From: Marinobacter oulmenensis
GTDB lineage: Bacteria; Pseudomonadota; Gammaproteobacteria; Pseudomonadales; Oleiphilaceae
Direction of reading: 5' to 3'
Assembly: GCF_014201735.1 (NCBI RefSeq)
Contig: NZ_JACHFE010000009.1
Span: 62,001 to 126,000 of the forward strand
Length of the DNA: 64,000 nucleotides
Positions 42,595 through 54,038 of this stretch are shown here, piece after piece. The notes below the pieces were generated by a model. That model was not told where the DNA came from. It saw only the letters and a list, made by a program, of their open reading frames with translations, and made no database searches. Each line of letters begins with the position of its first letter. Position 1 is the first letter of the stretch. Made by a program: the position numbers and the translations under genes.

Positions 42595-43377
42595 ATGCAT
42601 TTTAACCTACGCCGGATCTTTGCAATGGTGGCCATCCTCGTTCTCTCTGGTTGTGGCCCAAGCGAGAGCGGGAACGCCGTCACTCTGAACGTTACAGGTG
42701 TTGACTATGCTGGCAAGGGTATCAGTGCCTTCGCGGTTGAAGATCCCAGCAACCCCGAAAACCGGGGCACCGGCATGTCCATCACCCCGTACAGTGCCGG
42801 TGGTATCCAGTGCTGTTATCAGGTTCCCGAAAAATGGCACGAAGGCATGACCGTCAACGTCATTGTCCGCTATCCGCTGGAGGGCGAAACCACCGACGAA
42901 CGTTCGGCCAACCTTGCCAAACGCCAGGCCGAGGGCACCGTCAAACACACCATTTCCGTTAACATTCCGGAATACGAGACACCCGCCCGCGGCACACTGT
43001 GGGTGCAGTTCCTGCCCGAGAAACAGGCGAAGGTGGTCGTCAGCGACCTGGACCCACCCCATGAAGATTTTCCCGGCGACGTAAAAGGGTGGCCGGAGCC
43101 TTCGGATGAATACCGAAGAAAAATCATAGACAGGGATCTTCAACTGGTAAGAGAACGACTCGGTCGCAATCAAGAAGCTTTAGATGAACTGAGCGAAAAC
43201 CCCATAGAAACTCGGAAGACTTACTGGGGAGTATTCAAGCGAACAAGAACCAAAGACTTGGATCAGTATTCTGGGCCCGAAGACCCTCAATTCCACGAAC
43301 TGCTCCAAAACTACCTCGTGCGTTACATTGAAAACGACAAAAAGGAGATTCGTATTCTTGAGGAGGCCAGACCATGA
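42595..43377 (+). CDS. DUF3304-like lipoprotein, candidate T6SS immunity protein
   Basis: A 260-residue protein with a signal peptide ending in a lipobox, LVLSGC (Cys at about residue 20), so it should be anchored to a membrane facing the periplasm. The next ~110 residues (NVTGVDYAGKGISAFAV, GGIQCCYQVPEKW) resemble DUF3304. The last 70 residues are charged and helical. ATGA overlap with the lipase gene downstream (43374) couples the two, as effector and immunity genes of Tle phospholipases often are. Neutralising function is inferred from position. Confidence 0.72.
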   Translation: MHFNLRRIFAMVAILVLSGCGPSESGNAVTLNVTGVDYAGKGISAFAVEDPSNPENRGTGMSITPYSAGGIQCCYQVPEKWHEGMTVNVIVRYPLEGETTDERSANLAKRQAEGTVKHTISVNIPEYETPARGTLWVQFLPEKQAKVVVSDLDPPHEDFPGDVKGWPEPSDEYRRKIIDRDLQLVRERLGRNQEALDELSENPIETRKTYWGVFKRTRTKDLDQYSGPEDPQFHELLQNYLVRYIENDKKEIRILEEARP

Positions 43378-45479
43378 ACTCAACACTGGCCAAAACAATA
43401 AGTGAAGGATATAGAAACCCTGCTAACAGAAGCTCCTTCTTTTCACATTTAGAAATTAAGGATTTAGATAATCTCTATGAGCAAAGAGAAACGACCTCTT
43501 CTGCCCTATCCCCCTGCGACACCAACCTCTTCATCGGCACCTTCTTTGATGGTACCGGCAACAATTACGGCGACAGCATCAGCCGCAATGATCACAGCGA
43601 GTCCAATGTTGCCAGACTCTACAATACCTTCCCTGGCATGAGCGTGCCTGGCGTACTGCCACCAGAGACCGACTGGCAGGCCAACCTGGCCGACTACGAT
43701 AACTTTTTCCGTATCTACACACCTGGTGTCGGCACGGCATTCAGTCAGGTCGGAGATTCCGGAGAAGGTTTTTTCGACAAGACTCTCGGAGGTGGCACGG
43801 GGCGTCTGGGGGAAGTGCGCATTCTTTGGGGATTGGCCCAGGTCATCAATGCCGTACACCGTTACTTCCTCAAATCGATGCTGATCGACAACCAGGAAGT
43901 CCAGCGAGTGAGCGACTCAGGCAACCTGGATGCGAGCGCCCTGCAAAGTGATCCGCTGGCCCGGACTTCCTATAACAAGTACGGGATTCAACAACAGCAA
44001 CAGACGATTCCGCTGACCCTCGCAAGCTGGCTCAGGCGGCTACACCGTGCCATTGCCAATCATATGAGTGATGGATTCAGCGCGCCTGCCAACAAAGAGC
44101 CCGGCATCGTCAAAAACGTGTATCTGTCTGCGTTCGGGTTTTCCCGTGGCGCCGCCGAAGCCCGAACCTTCTCCAACTGGCTGGTCAAGCTCTGTGAACT
44201 GGATGCCAGTCTGACCGGAAAGGCGAGCCAGGGGCTAACCCTCGGAGGCTTCCCGGCGACCTTCGATTTTCTGGGCATCTTCGATACGGTGGCATCAGTC
44301 GGCATCGCCAACATGGTGCCCACCGCTGATGGTCATGGCGCCTGGGCAGACGCCGAGATTTCACTGGCCATTCCACCGAATGTAGCCCAGTGCGTTCATC
44401 TGGTTTCTGCGCATGAGAACCGCCAGTCCTTCCCGCTGGACTCCATATACAATGATCATTCCATTGCCAGCAATGGCGAGGAAATCGTCTTCCCCGGTGT
44501 GCATTCGGACATCGGCGGGGGCTACAGTCCCGGCGAACAGGGCAAAGGCACCGATAACATCGGGCGGGATATGATCTCCCGTATTCCGCTGGCAGTGATG
44601 TACCGGAAAGCCCGCTTGGCGGGTGTTCCGCTGAAACTGGAACAGGCGTTATCTGACGATCAGGACGGCTTTAAAATCGCCCCGGAGACCATCCGAGACT
44701 TCAACGCCTACATCAACCAATGCCAGGTGAAGTCCGGCGAAACCGGGACTATTGTCCGTGAACATTGGCGCCGGGCCATAGAATGGCGTCTGAACAACCA
44801 TCGGGCCGGAGGTGTGACTACTCTGAGAAGCTATCGGCTTGCCTCCCAGTACGACCGGAACAACCTTGCCTCCGGTTATCGCAAGTTCCAGGAGGAACTG
44901 GAGCGGTTTTCGGAGTGGCAGGAAATACGCGAAAAACGCCGTCGTTACAGTAGAGGGAACCCGGGAGACGAGGCTGACTGGATCATTCTGAAAACCGGCG
45001 GCGATCCCTCCGCCGCCAAGGATTGGCGACGAATCGATGAATTCTACCCTGAACTTGGCACGCCACCCGAGCCCGTTGCAGTAATGATGGATGAATACGT
45101 CCACGACTCAATCGCCGGCTTCCTGCCGGAGTGGGCAGGAGAAGCGGAGGTGATCGCTTATCTCCGGGAGTTGGTGGCCAAGAAGCATATTCTGGATGAC
45201 AGCATCTTCTGGGAGGATAAACGGGGTATTCATCTGACCGATGAGGAACGCGAACGAGCCGAGTACTATGAGCGCACCGGACGCATCCCTCCGATGTCAG
45301 ACCTGGACGTCGGCGAGCACTACCTGCTCGGTGGTGGCTACCTGCGCTTCCGGCTGATCTATGCCGGGGCGGATGACCAGATACTCACACGCCTGCAACT
45401 GAAAACCGGGAAAGCCAGCCCCCAACTGGCATTCGCCGGCGGCAGGGGCTCAGAGAGCGCCGCACGACCCAGTGCCTAG
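43374..45479 (+). CDS. DUF2235 / Tle1-like phospholipase, candidate type VI effector
   Basis: A 701-residue alpha/beta-hydrolase-like protein. FIGTFFDGTGNN at residues 46-57 is the DUF2235 start. The Ser-containing elbow is GFSRG with Ser257; candidate Asp304 is in FDTVASVG and His377 in GVHSDIGGGY, giving a complete triad order. Tle1 effectors of this family cleave membrane phospholipids of rival cells. The DUF4123 adaptor, vgrG and a lipoprotein upstream match known Tle1 loci. The C-terminal 250 residues are unassigned. Confidence 0.84.
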   Translation: MNSTLAKTISEGYRNPANRSSFFSHLEIKDLDNLYEQRETTSSALSPCDTNLFIGTFFDGTGNNYGDSISRNDHSESNVARLYNTFPGMSVPGVLPPETDWQANLADYDNFFRIYTPGVGTAFSQVGDSGEGFFDKTLGGGTGRLGEVRILWGLAQVINAVHRYFLKSMLIDNQEVQRVSDSGNLDASALQSDPLARTSYNKYGIQQQQQTIPLTLASWLRRLHRAIANHMSDGFSAPANKEPGIVKNVYLSAFGFSRGAAEARTFSNWLVKLCELDASLTGKASQGLTLGGFPATFDFLGIFDTVASVGIANMVPTADGHGAWADAEISLAIPPNVAQCVHLVSAHENRQSFPLDSIYNDHSIASNGEEIVFPGVHSDIGGGYSPGEQGKGTDNIGRDMISRIPLAVMYRKARLAGVPLKLEQALSDDQDGFKIAPETIRDFNAYINQCQVKSGETGTIVREHWRRAIEWRLNNHRAGGVTTLRSYRLASQYDRNNLASGYRKFQEELERFSEWQEIREKRRRYSRGNPGDEADWIILKTGGDPSAAKDWRRIDEFYPELGTPPEPVAVMMDEYVHDSIAGFLPEWAGEAEVIAYLRELVAKKHILDDSIFWEDKRGIHLTDEERERAEYYERTGRIPPMSDLDVGEHYLLGGGYLRFRLIYAGADDQILTRLQLKTGKASPQLAFAGGRGSESAARPSA

Positions 45480-45574
45480 CGGATGATCCAGTTCACTACA
45501 CTACACGATTGGCCGGCCGCCAGATATCTTCAGTCAGCAGCGCAGAATTGTGTTGGAACTTTCGGGGTATCGGT

Positions 45575-45600
45575 GGCTAGGAGGTATTTCACTCCTAGCC
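45575..45600. terminator. perfect 9-bp hairpin between convergent genes
   Basis: GGCTAGGAG/CTCCTAGCC with an 8-base loop lies between the effector gene and the minus-strand cold-shock-domain gene. No T run on either side; could stop transcription from both directions weakly. Confidence 0.45.
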
Positions 45601-45633
45601 TAGTCGTTGGACTATTGGGGCAGGAAGCGACGA

Positions 45634-46191
45634 TCAGTCGCTCAGTATGGACACGTTGTTGGCCTGCAGGCCTTTCTCCGCCTCCACCACATCGAAGCGC
45701 ACCAGTTGTCCCTGGCGCAGCACACGACGGCCGCGGCCGCGAATGGCACGGAAGTGCACGAAGACCTCGTCGCCCCCGTCGCGGACGATAAAGCCAAAGC
45801 CTTTCTTGACATTGAACCACTTGACGGTGCCCTCTTCATCACCCTCAGGGGAGTCATCGTCCAGATCGTCGTCCTCGGGCTGGTTATTGCGTGGTTGACG
45901 ATTCTGGCGAGGTGCCTGGTTACGGCTCTGGTTACTGGAGGCTGCTGTCTGTTTGCCAGCCACGAGGATGGACAGGACACCGACGATGGCAAAAATGACC
46001 ACGGCAAAGACATAGGCCGCGATACCGCTGCCACTGCCCAGTGCCTCAAGGGGCTCGCCAAGGGCCAGCAGGCGAAGGGCGTCCGGCGTGGATGTAAGCA
46101 GAACGCCGAGGACAAGAGGTGCCGGAATTGCGATCAGGACGGAAACAAGGATCGCCTTGGCTGGATTACGCATTGGATGAATAGTCTCCAT
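45634..46191 (-). CDS. membrane protein with C-terminal cold-shock domain
   Basis: A 185-residue protein. Two hydrophobic segments (about residues 11-33 and 55-80) are followed by a linker rich in Gln, Asn, Arg and Pro with an acidic patch, then a full cold-shock domain from about residue 120: [15 protein letters not shown] (RNP1) and [10 protein letters not shown] (RNP2). Cold-shock domains bind single-stranded RNA or DNA; here it should face the cytoplasm while anchored to the inner membrane. ATG 46173 is a possible alternative start. Role unknown; RNA binding is inferred from conserved aromatic residues. Confidence 0.83.
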   Translation of the reverse strand: METIHPMRNPAKAILVSVLIAIPAPLVLGVLLTSTPDALRLLALGEPLEALGSGSGIAAYVFAVVIFAIVGVLSILVAGKQTAASSNQSRNQAPRQNRQPRNNQPEDDDLDDDSPEGDEEGTVKWFNVKKGFGFIVRDGGDEVFVHFRAIRGRGRRVLRQGQLVRFDVVEAEKGLQANNVSILSD

Positions 46192-46326
46192 GGTTTGACG
46201 CTAACGATAAACAGCCGGACATCAGGTAACATGGGCGTCCGGCCGGTGATGACCTCCGGGCAACAAGGATGCCCGGCGGCAAAAGGCGGCATGATACCAG
46301 ATTGCATAAAGGGCTGACCAAACCCC

Positions 46327-46545
46327 ATGAGTAAAAAGACGCTTGAAGACAGGCTGGCAGAACTGGAAACCCGGTTGGCGTTCCAGGATGACGTCATCCA
46401 TACGCTCAGTGAGCAGGTGGCGCAGCAGGAGTTGGACATCCGGGAGTTGTGGCACGCCAAGCAATTGCTGCACAAGCAGTTGAAGGACATTTCCCCGTCC
46501 AATGTAAAAAAAGAGGAGGATGAAACACCTCCTCCTCATTACTGA
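46327..46545 (+). CDS. slyX: SlyX family protein
   Basis: A 72-residue coiled-coil protein matching SlyX in length and pattern (LEDRLAELETRLAFQDDVI, EQVAQQELDIRELW) with the C-terminal Pro-Pro-Pro-His-Tyr ending. Molecular function is not established. It is convergent with dapE, and its last codons contain that operon's terminator. Confidence 0.9.
   Translation: MSKKTLEDRLAELETRLAFQDDVIHTLSEQVAQQELDIRELWHAKQLLHKQLKDISPSNVKKEEDETPPPHY
46505..46534 (-). terminator. intrinsic terminator of the dap operon, inside the slyX 3' end
   Basis: On the minus strand a 7-bp stem (GAGGAGG/CCTCCTC) is followed by seven Ts. It lies inside the slyX coding region. Confidence 0.7.
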
Positions 46546-46584
46546 ACGTTTTATTCCCCTCACGGGATGAGGGGGAAGCCGTGG

Positions 46585-48749
<2,165 letters not shown>

Positions 48750-48802
48750 CGGGTGCTTGCTCCTGTTCAAGTTGAATCTGAAATTGGATGTGACGGGCGT
48801 GT

Positions 48803-49147
48803 TCAGTGGGTCCACTTTGCCCATGTGTCTGCGTTAAAGCCCACGGAGATGGCGTTGTCTGCGCGTTCGACAACTGGCCGCTTGATGATGGAGGGATTCT
48901 CCAGCATGACCTGGTGTGCCGTGTCTGCGTCCATGCTATCACGCACCTCCTCCGGCAGTTTGCGCCAGGTGGTTCCGCGCCGGTTAACGAGAGTTTCCCA
49001 GCCAACGGCCTGTTCCCACTGACGGAGCTGGTCGTCGCTCAGACCGTCTTTTTTGAAATCGTGGAATTCATAGTCAATGCCGTTTTCTTCCAGCCACTTC
49101 CGGGCTTTTTTCACGGTGTCGCAGTTTCTGATGCCGTACAGTTTCAT
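48803..49147 (-). CDS. ArsC/Spx-family protein (YffB-like)
   Basis: A 114-residue thioredoxin-fold protein with IRNCDTVKKAR near the N-terminus: one Cys and the Arg-containing helix of the ArsC/Spx family, and RPVVERAD near the C-terminus. In E. coli yffB lies beside dapE, the same association as here. True arsenate reduction has not been shown for this branch; glutathione-linked thiol chemistry is the usual suggestion. 53 bases separate it from dapD. Confidence 0.88.
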   Translation of the reverse strand: MKLYGIRNCDTVKKARKWLEENGIDYEFHDFKKDGLSDDQLRQWEQAVGWETLVNRRGTTWRKLPEEVRDSMDADTAHQVMLENPSIIKRPVVERADNAISVGFNADTWAKWTH

Positions 49148-49164
49148 GGGCCGTTTTTCTGCTC

Positions 49165-50370
49165 TCAGGCGTTTTGGGATTTAACGAAAGTCACGATGCG
49201 TCTTGCGGCTTCCACGCATTCCTCCAGTGGTGCAACCAGGGCCATGCGGACGCGGTTTTCGCCGGGATTGTGGCCGTCCACCGTTCTTGAAAGGTAGCGG
49301 CCGGGCAGTACGTGTACGTTCTGTTGGGCGGACAGTTCACGGGCGAAGGTCTCGTCGCTCATCGGTGTTTCCGGCCAGAGGTAGAAGCCGGCGTCCGGGT
49401 AATCCACATTCATGACTTCCCGCAGGATGGGCACCACGGCTTCGAATTTGTCGCGGTAGGCCGCGCGGTTCTCCCGGACGTGGTCTTCGTCGTTCCAGGC
49501 GGCAATGCTGGCCAGTTGATTGTGGACCGGCATGGCGCAGCCGTGGTAGGTCCGGTATTTCAGGTAACCGGCGAGCAGGTCCGCGTCCCCGGCCACAAAG
49601 CCGGAACGCAGTCCCGGCAGATTGCTGCGTTTGGACAGGCTGTGGAATACCAGGCAGCGCCGGAAATCGTACCGGCCGATAGCTGCGCAGGTCTGCAACA
49701 GTCCCTCCGGAGGCTGGCTCTCATCCGGGTAAAGCTCCGAATAGCATTCATCGGAGGCAATGATGAAGTCGTGCCTGTCCGCGAGTTCGATCACCCGGGT
49801 CAGTGTTTCCCGGGGAATGACCGCGCCACTCGGATTGCCCGGTGAGCACAGGAACAGAATCTGACAATCCTGCCAGATGCTGTCTGGAACCGCGTCAAAG
49901 TCCGGGATGAAACCGTTATCGGCATCGCAGGACAGATAGACCGGATCGGCGCCGGCCAGGAACGCCGCGCCTTCATAGATCTGGTAGAACGGATTGGGGC
50001 TGACCACCTTGGCGGCTGGCCTGCTGTTGTCCACCAGTGCCTGTACCAGTGCAAAAATGGCCTCCCGCGTGCCGTTGACCGGAACCACGTGGCGTGCCGG
50101 GTCAAGGGTGCCCGGCGTCAGACTGAAGCGACGGCTTGCCCAGCCGGCAATGGCTTCTCTAAGTTCGTCAGTACCCCGGGTTGTGGGATAGTTGGCGAGC
50201 TTGTCCAGGTTGTCAGCAATGACCTGTTTTACGAAAGCCGGTGACGGATGTTTCGGCTCACCAATACCCAGTGATATGGGCGCCAGATGTTCCGGTTCCT
50301 GGATGCCAGCCTTGAGTCTGGCCAGCTTTTCGAACGGGTAGGGATGGAGTCGGTCCAGGTTCCGGTTCAT
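49165..50370 (-). CDS. dapC: succinyldiaminopimelate transaminase
   Basis: A 401-residue fold-type I PLP aminotransferase with the lysine in FHSLSKRSNLPGLRSGF, Asp/Tyr in IASDECYSEL and the opening YPFEKLARLKAG typical of proteobacterial DapC. It makes N-succinyl-LL-2-amino-6-oxopimelate interconvert with succinyl-DAP. Its ATG overlaps the glnD stop by 4 bases. Together with dapD and dapE it completes the succinylase branch in one location. Confidence 0.93.
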   Translation of the reverse strand: MNRNLDRLHPYPFEKLARLKAGIQEPEHLAPISLGIGEPKHPSPAFVKQVIADNLDKLANYPTTRGTDELREAIAGWASRRFSLTPGTLDPARHVVPVNGTREAIFALVQALVDNSRPAAKVVSPNPFYQIYEGAAFLAGADPVYLSCDADNGFIPDFDAVPDSIWQDCQILFLCSPGNPSGAVIPRETLTRVIELADRHDFIIASDECYSELYPDESQPPEGLLQTCAAIGRYDFRRCLVFHSLSKRSNLPGLRSGFVAGDADLLAGYLKYRTYHGCAMPVHNQLASIAAWNDEDHVRENRAAYRDKFEAVVPILREVMNVDYPDAGFYLWPETPMSDETFARELSAQQNVHVLPGRYLSRTVDGHNPGENRVRMALVAPLEECVEAARRIVTFVKSQNA

Positions 50371-53015
50371 TGAATATCGTCCAGCATTTTGCAGAGGTCC
50401 TGTTGCAGATCCCGGCAGATACCCGGATCCCGAAGCTGTCCACCGTGCTCGTCGGTGATAAAGAATACGTCCTCGACGCGTTCCCCCAGCGTGGCGATTT
50501 TTGCGTTAGTGAGCCTGACCCGATGCTCCAGCAGAACCTGGCCGATGCGTGCCAGAAGACCCGGGCGGTCGGGGGTGACCACTTCCATGACCGTCCGCTG
50601 GTTGACCGTGTCGTTGGAGAAGGTGACTTCCGTCGGGAAGGCAAAGTGTTTGAGCTGCCTCGGGGTGCGCCGGTGAATGATGTCCGGGTAGTCATCCGGA
50701 TCATCCAGTTCCTCGATGAGCCGGCTCCTGACGCGCTCCTTGCGGTCAGGGTCGACGCCCAGGGGCTGTCCCTGTTCGTCCAGAACCACGTAGGAACTGA
50801 TGGAGTAGGGGCCGTCCTCGGTTGCGCTGATCCGGGCATCCACGATGTTGAGGTTAAGCTGTTCAAGCACCGCGGTTGTGGCTGCAAACAGCGCAACCCG
50901 GTCTTTCATATAGATGATGATCTGGGAGTAGCCGTCGGTCGGGCCGCCCCGGGTATCGCGAATCAGGACCAGCGGGTCCGGGTCATCGCCGTGGCGGATG
51001 ATGGCCGCTGTCTGCCAGGCGATGTCCACGGTGGAATCCTGCAGAAAGTATTCGTCATCCACGGTATTCCAGACCCGGTCAATCTGCTCATCGGTCATAT
51101 TCTGGGCAAGCAGGATTTCCCTCGCCTCTTCTCTTGTCGCCCGGATCCAGTCCTGACGGTTGACGGGGGTATCGGTGCCCCGGCGCAGTGCCCGCTTGGT
51201 CTCGATATAGAGCTGGCGTAGAAGCGACGCTCGCCAAGTGTTCCAGAGCTTCGGGTTGGTGGCGCTGATGTCGCAGACGGTCAGGATATACAGGTAATCC
51301 AGGTGTGCCTGACTGGGTACGGCGCGAGCGAAGGCCTGGATGATGTCCGGATCAGAGATGTCCTTGCGCTGGGCGGTCATGGACATCAGCAGGTGGTTTT
51401 CCACCAGCCAGGACACCAGTTGGGTGTCGCGCTCACTCAGGTGATGGCGCTGGCAGAACGCCTCGGCGTCAATGGCGCCCAGTTCCGAATGGTCTCCGCC
51501 CCGGCCTTTGGCGACGTCGTGGTACAGGCCGGCAATGAACAGGGTTTCCAGTTTCGGCAGGCGGTGTATCAGCCGGGACGCCAGCGGGTACTCGGGGCTG
51601 GCCTCACCACTGTTCAGCCGCACCATGTTTCGGATCACCCGCATGGTGTGGGCGTCCACCGTAAAAATATGGAACAGGTCGTGCTGCATCTGGCCGATAA
51701 TCTGCCCGAATTCCGGCAGATAGCGCCCCAGAACATTGTACTTCTTCATTGCAGACAGGCTCTGGTCCAGCGCGTGGGGCGTGCGTAGCAGTTCCATAAA
51801 CAGGGTGGTGACCGCCAGATCCGAGCGGAAGGCGTCATCGATGAGGTGGCGGTGCGCCCGCAGCGAACGGATCGTGGTTGCCCGGATCCCCTTGATCTCG
51901 GGGTGCTGGGCCATCAGCACGAAGATTTCCATGATCGCGTAGGGCGCGTAGGCAAAGACCTGGTTGTTGACCGCTTCAATGTAGCGATTGCGGATCTGGA
52001 AGCGCTTGTTCAGCGGTCGGATTTCGTCTTCATCGCCGGCACCTAGGATGGCTTCGTCGTAGTACTGCAGGATGACATCCGTCAGCTCTGCCAGGGCGAG
52101 GACGCTGCGGTAGTACTGCTGCATCATCAACTCGACTGCCAGGCGCTCATCCTCATCCCGGTAACCCAGCATATCGGCCAGGGCCCGCTGGTGGTCGAAC
52201 AGCAGGCGGTTTTCGTTGCGGTCGGCGATCAGTTGCAGACCGTAGCGCAGGCGCCAGAGGAAAGTTTCGCCCCGGTGCAGGATGTCATGTTCTTCCTGGG
52301 TCAGGATGCTGAAGCTGGTAAGGTCGGCAATGTTCTGCAGGCCGAAATGGCGTTTGGTGATCCAGCCGATGGTCTGGATGTCACGCAGTGCCCCCGGCGA
52401 CCCTTTAACGTTGGGCTCCAGGTTGTATTCGGTGTCACCGTACTTGCGGTGACGCTGCTGCTGTTCGTCCCGTTTGGCCAGGAAGTAATCGTGATCCGAC
52501 ATGACCTCGTCGGAATAGACTTTCCCGCCGAGCTCCGCACGCAGGGCGTCCGGGCCGGCAATCGTCCGGGTTTCCAGCAGGTTGGTCAGAATGGTGATGT
52601 CGTCCCGGGCTGCTGCAATGGATTCGGCCAGGCTGCGCACGCTGTGACCAATATCCAGCTTGAGGTCCCACAGAAGGGTGACAAAGGCTCTCAGGTCTTC
52701 CTGCCAGGCTTCCTCTATACCGTTACGGGTGAGAATCAGCAGGTCGATATCGGAATGTGGGTGCAGTTCGCCGCGGCCATAGCCCCCCACGGCGACCAGA
52801 GCGACATCAGGGGAGTTGGCGAAAGGATAGCGATTCCAGACCAGCCGAAGAACCGTATCGACAGTGTCTGCCCGGGCCTGCACCAGCGCTCGGACATCTG
52901 CGCCCTGGCGGAAGGCCTCGGCATCGGCGTTGTAGCTTTCCCGGAGCAATTCCCGCGCGGCCAGAACCGGGGAAACGTCGTTGCTGATCCGGGATTCCAG
53001 CTCGCTTCGGTCCAC
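50367..53015 (-). CDS. glnD: [protein-PII] uridylyltransferase / uridylyl-removing enzyme
   Basis: An 882-residue GlnD. Order of domains: nucleotidyltransferase with GGYGRGELHPHSDIDLLIL near residue 75, an HD hydrolase region (AGLYHDVAKGRGGDHSE), and two C-terminal ACT domains (TAVLEQLNLNIVDARIS; DRPGLLARIGQVLLEHRV). It adds or removes UMP on PII according to glutamine level. GTG 53015 directly follows the map stop, so the two are translated from one message. Confidence 0.97.
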   Translation of the reverse strand: MDRSELESRISNDVSPVLAARELLRESYNADAEAFRQGADVRALVQARADTVDTVLRLVWNRYPFANSPDVALVAVGGYGRGELHPHSDIDLLILTRNGIEEAWQEDLRAFVTLLWDLKLDIGHSVRSLAESIAAARDDITILTNLLETRTIAGPDALRAELGGKVYSDEVMSDHDYFLAKRDEQQQRHRKYGDTEYNLEPNVKGSPGALRDIQTIGWITKRHFGLQNIADLTSFSILTQEEHDILHRGETFLWRLRYGLQLIADRNENRLLFDHQRALADMLGYRDEDERLAVELMMQQYYRSVLALAELTDVILQYYDEAILGAGDEDEIRPLNKRFQIRNRYIEAVNNQVFAYAPYAIMEIFVLMAQHPEIKGIRATTIRSLRAHRHLIDDAFRSDLAVTTLFMELLRTPHALDQSLSAMKKYNVLGRYLPEFGQIIGQMQHDLFHIFTVDAHTMRVIRNMVRLNSGEASPEYPLASRLIHRLPKLETLFIAGLYHDVAKGRGGDHSELGAIDAEAFCQRHHLSERDTQLVSWLVENHLLMSMTAQRKDISDPDIIQAFARAVPSQAHLDYLYILTVCDISATNPKLWNTWRASLLRQLYIETKRALRRGTDTPVNRQDWIRATREEAREILLAQNMTDEQIDRVWNTVDDEYFLQDSTVDIAWQTAAIIRHGDDPDPLVLIRDTRGGPTDGYSQIIIYMKDRVALFAATTAVLEQLNLNIVDARISATEDGPYSISSYVVLDEQGQPLGVDPDRKERVRSRLIEELDDPDDYPDIIHRRTPRQLKHFAFPTEVTFSNDTVNQRTVMEVVTPDRPGLLARIGQVLLEHRVRLTNAKIATLGERVEDVFFITDEHGGQLRDPGICRDLQQDLCKMLDDIQ

Positions 53016-53786
53016 TTAGAAAGACTCTTCCGATCGTTTGGTCAGCACTTCATAGCCGTCGGCAGTGACCAGAATGGTGTGTTCCCACTGGGCCGACAGT
53101 TTGTGGTCCTTGGTCACCGCGGTCCAGCCATCGCCGAGCACCTTGGTCTGGTATTTGCCCTGGTTGATCATCGGCTCAATGGTGAAAGTCATGCCTTCCT
53201 TGAGTTCGAAGCCGGTGCCTGCCTTGCCGTAGTGCATGACCTGGGGGTCCTCATGGAAGCCCTTGCCGATGCCATGCCCGCAGAAGTCCCGGACCACGGA
53301 ATAGCGATGTTTTTCGGCGTGCTCCTGGATTACGTGGCCAATATCGCCAAGACGGGTGCCGGGCTTGACCAGTTCAATGCCTTTATAGAGGCATTCCTGG
53401 GTAATCTGGATAAGGCGCTCGGTGCCGGGTTTGGGTTTACCGACCACCCACATCTTGCTGGTGTCGCCGTGATAGCCATCCTTGATGACGGTCACATCGA
53501 TATTGATGATGTCGCCGTGCTTGAGCACCTTCTTTTCTGTTGGAATGCCGTGGCAGACCACGTGATTGACCGAGGTGCAGATGGATTTCGGGAACCCCTT
53601 GTAGTTGAGAGGGGCGGGCACCGCTTTCTGCTCATTCACAATATAGTCGTGAGCGAGACGGTCCAGCTCTTCGGTGGTCACGCCAGGCTTGACGTGCTCA
53701 TCCAGCATTTCCAGGACGTTGGCCGCCAGACGGCCGGCCACGCGCATTTTCTCAATTTCTTCCGGGGTCTTGATCGTTACCTGCAT
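53016..53786 (-). CDS. map: type I methionine aminopeptidase
   Basis: A 256-residue MAP. Metal and substrate residues are visible in VCHGIPTEKKVL, INIDVTVIKDGYHGDTS, DFCGHGIGKGFHEDP and EPMINQGKY. It removes the initiator Met from new proteins. It is divergent from rpsB, the usual arrangement, and heads the minus-strand run through glnD and the dap genes. Confidence 0.97.
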   Translation of the reverse strand: MQVTIKTPEEIEKMRVAGRLAANVLEMLDEHVKPGVTTEELDRLAHDYIVNEQKAVPAPLNYKGFPKSICTSVNHVVCHGIPTEKKVLKHGDIINIDVTVIKDGYHGDTSKMWVVGKPKPGTERLIQITQECLYKGIELVKPGTRLGDIGHVIQEHAEKHRYSVVRDFCGHGIGKGFHEDPQVMHYGKAGTGFELKEGMTFTIEPMINQGKYQTKVLGDGWTAVTKDHKLSAQWEHTILVTADGYEVLTKRSEESF

Positions 53787-53892
53787 CGGGCTTCCTGTTG
53801 ATTTGCGTCAAACCACCATTTTAAGGGCCGCGCGGTTCCGGTACAAGGAAGCCGGTCGCCAAAAATAATGGCGTTGTCAGGGGTGTTTGTGG

Positions 53893-53907
53893 TATAAACG
53901 CGCCCGC
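53893..53907 (+). promoter_or_regulatory. candidate rpsB promoter -10 with GC-rich discriminator
   Basis: TATAAA at 53893-53898 is followed by GCGCCCGC, the GC-rich discriminator usual for stringently controlled ribosomal promoters. A fitting -35 is not clear. The 130-base leader to rpsB could hold an S2 autoregulatory structure; none was identified with certainty. Confidence 0.45.
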
Positions 53908-54038
53908 TGGCAAAGATCCAGCAAATTCGCACACGTGTCGGCACGTTATCCCAGGGTGCCTGCTCCTGCTTATAAGGGGCGAGGTTGGGGTAATTGGACG
54001 CGTGGAGGACTAACCCGAAGCTAAAGAAGGTAACTATC

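Noticed and set aside
52191..53801. 536-codon plus-strand open frame
   Set aside because: It is antisense to glnD and map; both of those have clear family motifs.
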